A DNA stretch of 64,000 nucleotides from Sphingomonas sp. FARSPH (GTDB lineage Bacteria > Pseudomonadota > Alphaproteobacteria > Sphingomonadales > Sphingomonadaceae): the NCBI RefSeq assembly GCF_003355005.1, contig NZ_CP029985.1, positions 1,479,001 through 1,543,000 on the forward strand, read 5' to 3'. Every line of letters begins with the position of its first letter. The stretch's first letter is position 1. Below are positions 63,052 to 64,000 of the stretch, one piece after another. The translations under genes and the position numbers were made by a program. The notes below the pieces were generated by a model. The model saw nothing but the letters and a program-made list of their open reading frames with translations, did no database searches and was not told the origin of the DNA.

Positions 63052-63672
63052 CTACGCGTGAGCGAAGATATCGATCTCCGGCCAGCCGGCGAGATCGAGC
63101 GCGGCGCGCGTGGGCAGGAAATCGAAACACGCCTGCGCCAGGTGCAGGCGGTTCTCGCGGATCAGGCGCCGTTCCAGTTCGTCCTTGAGGCGATGGAGGA
63201 AGCGCACGTCGCTGGCGGCATAATCCTTCTGCGCGTCGCTGAGCTCGGGCCCGCCCCAGTCGGACGACTGCTGCTGCTTCGACAATTCCTGGCCGAGCAA
63301 TTCGCGCACCAGTTCTTTCAGGCCGTGGCGGTCGGTGTAGGTCCGCACCAGGCGCGAGGCGATCTTCGTATCCCACACCGGCGCGGCGACGACGCTTAGG
63401 TAATGCTGCACGGCGGCGACGTCGAAACGGCCATAGTGGAACAGCTTCAGCCGCGAAGGGTCGGCGAGCACCGCCTTGAGGTTGGGCGCGGCATAGTCGC
63501 TGCCCGGCGCGAAGCGGACGAGATGCTCGTCGGGCCCGCCGTCGGACAGCTGGACGACGCACAATCGGTCGCGCGGCGTGATGAGGCCCATGGTCTCACT
63601 GTCCACCGCGATCGCGGCACCGGGGGCGAAGACGTCGGCGGGGAGGTCTTCCTCGTGGAAGTGTACGGTCAT
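63052..63672 (-). CDS. rnd: Ribonuclease D (3'-5' exonuclease), short form
   Basis: A 206-residue DEDD exonuclease. The Exo I motif is AIAVDSETMGLI (about residues 20-31, with the Asp-x-Glu pair), Exo II lies in LKLFHYGRFDVAAVQHYL and Exo III in DYAASDVRFLHRL (with Tyr-xxx-Asp). The C-terminal HRDC domains of enteric RNase D are missing; the short form is common in alphaproteobacteria before lptC. ATG 63672 starts MTVHFHEEDLP. It is the first gene of the rnd-lptC-lptA run. Confidence 0.92.
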   Translation of the reverse strand: MTVHFHEEDLPADVFAPGAAIAVDSETMGLITPRDRLCVVQLSDGGPDEHLVRFAPGSDYAAPNLKAVLADPSRLKLFHYGRFDVAAVQHYLSVVAAPVWDTKIASRLVRTYTDRHGLKELVRELLGQELSKQQQSSDWGGPELSDAQKDYAASDVRFLHRLKDELERRLIRENRLHLAQACFDFLPTRAALDLAGWPEIDIFAHA

Positions 63673-63959
63673 GCGACTCGCCCTACGCGGTGCGACCCTG
63701 CCGCTCAATATGCGACCGCGCCGATGCCTGAAATCCCGGCAGGAATGTGCCGGGCTGTGCCGTTCCGGCCACGCCCGCGCAAGTATTGGCACCAGACGGT
63801 CGCGGCACACGACGAATTTGTTCGCAGGGTCTTGCTTTGTGCGCTATGGGTTCGGTCATGGCGCAAAAGGTTTCGCGCCCGAAGGCTCGCGTTCGTCGTC
63901 CGGCGCACGGGTTCTTCGACAGGATCGGATGCGGGCGAACCGGGAAGACGAACAGGTTT

Positions 63960-64000
63960 ATGAGTTACGACAAGGGTGGCCGCGGCAATCGTGGCGGACG
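63960..64000 (+). CDS. Gly/Arg-rich protein, N-terminal fragment, possibly cold-shock protein
   Basis: ATG 63960 opens a frame reading MSYDKGGRGNRGGR to the window end. Some sphingomonads have cold-shock proteins with such a Gly/Arg-rich head before the CSD domain, so that is the best guess. The long stretch before it (63673-63959) would serve as a leader and promoter region, shared with the divergent rnd gene. No domain can be seen from 14 residues, so the call is tentative. Confidence 0.45.
   Translation, partial: MSYDKGGRGNRGG

Overview
The window reads as chromosomal DNA of an alphaproteobacterium, most likely a Sphingomonas or close relative in the Sphingomonadales. The grounds are high GC (about 70 % in sampled coding lines), a MucR/Ros regulator, the rpmF-plsX-fabH-ihfA-merR cluster, a complex I NDUFA9-type reductase, a TonB receptor with a DIVVTARRR box, a ligase-associated DNA repair set, and many short intergenic palindromes beginning CGTCAT and ending ATGACG. 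No database search was possible; calls rest on motifs, lengths, gene order and hand reading.

Layout. 1-5336: the end of a flagellar cluster (flgI partial, flgJ, flgK, flgL, motA, motB). 5460-5942: a mucR-like regulator. 6029-7764: a small, lower-GC island flanked by a 19-bp direct repeat, one copy of which is the 3' end of tRNA-Leu(CAG); it carries what looks like a toxin tail, broken by one in-frame TAG, and an overlapping immunity-like gene, with no integrase. 7945-17967: NDUFA9-like reductase, uppP, the glutamate synthase unit gltD-DUF2059-gltB, and an M20 peptidase between two palindromic repeats. 18127-30712: kup, pdeM, the chromate genes chrB-chrA, msrA with a small membrane protein, an aspartate aminotransferase, a pabB-pabC fusion, a GloB-like hydrolase and a GH31 glycosidase. 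31156-34169: rpmF-plsX-fabH-ihfA-merR. 34166-38641: TetR regulator, TonB receptor and MFS transporter, a likely uptake module. 38854-46399: prfC, an aldose epimerase, and the minus-strand cluster rpmI-rplT-(GIY-YIG)-pheS-pheT, broken up by palindromes. 46564-54627: AsmA-like protein, hisN-like phosphatase, periplasmic peroxiredoxin, diguanylate cyclase, two tiny membrane peptides behind a sigma-54 promoter, a PEBP protein, an Ivy-like lipoprotein, DUF1810, CsaA and a glutathione S-transferase. 54799-58285: divergent Lhr-type helicase and MBL exonuclease, partners of the distant pdeM. 58289-64000: a secreted unknown, rpoN, lptB, lptA, lptC, rnd, and the first codons of a Gly/Arg-rich protein that may be a cold-shock protein.

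How the parts connect. The lptC-lptA-lptB genes supply lipopolysaccharide transport and lie beside rpoN. The window holds both rpoN and ihfA, the two general factors for sigma-54 promoters, and also a near-consensus -24/-12 promoter in front of two tiny membrane peptides. A 15-bp hairpin covers the ribosome binding site of gltD, suggesting translational control of ammonia assimilation. The most unusual structures are the tRNA-Leu island, the sigma-54 micro-peptide unit, and a GIY-YIG nuclease gene bracketed by a roughly 95-bp palindromic repeat that recurs elsewhere in the window.
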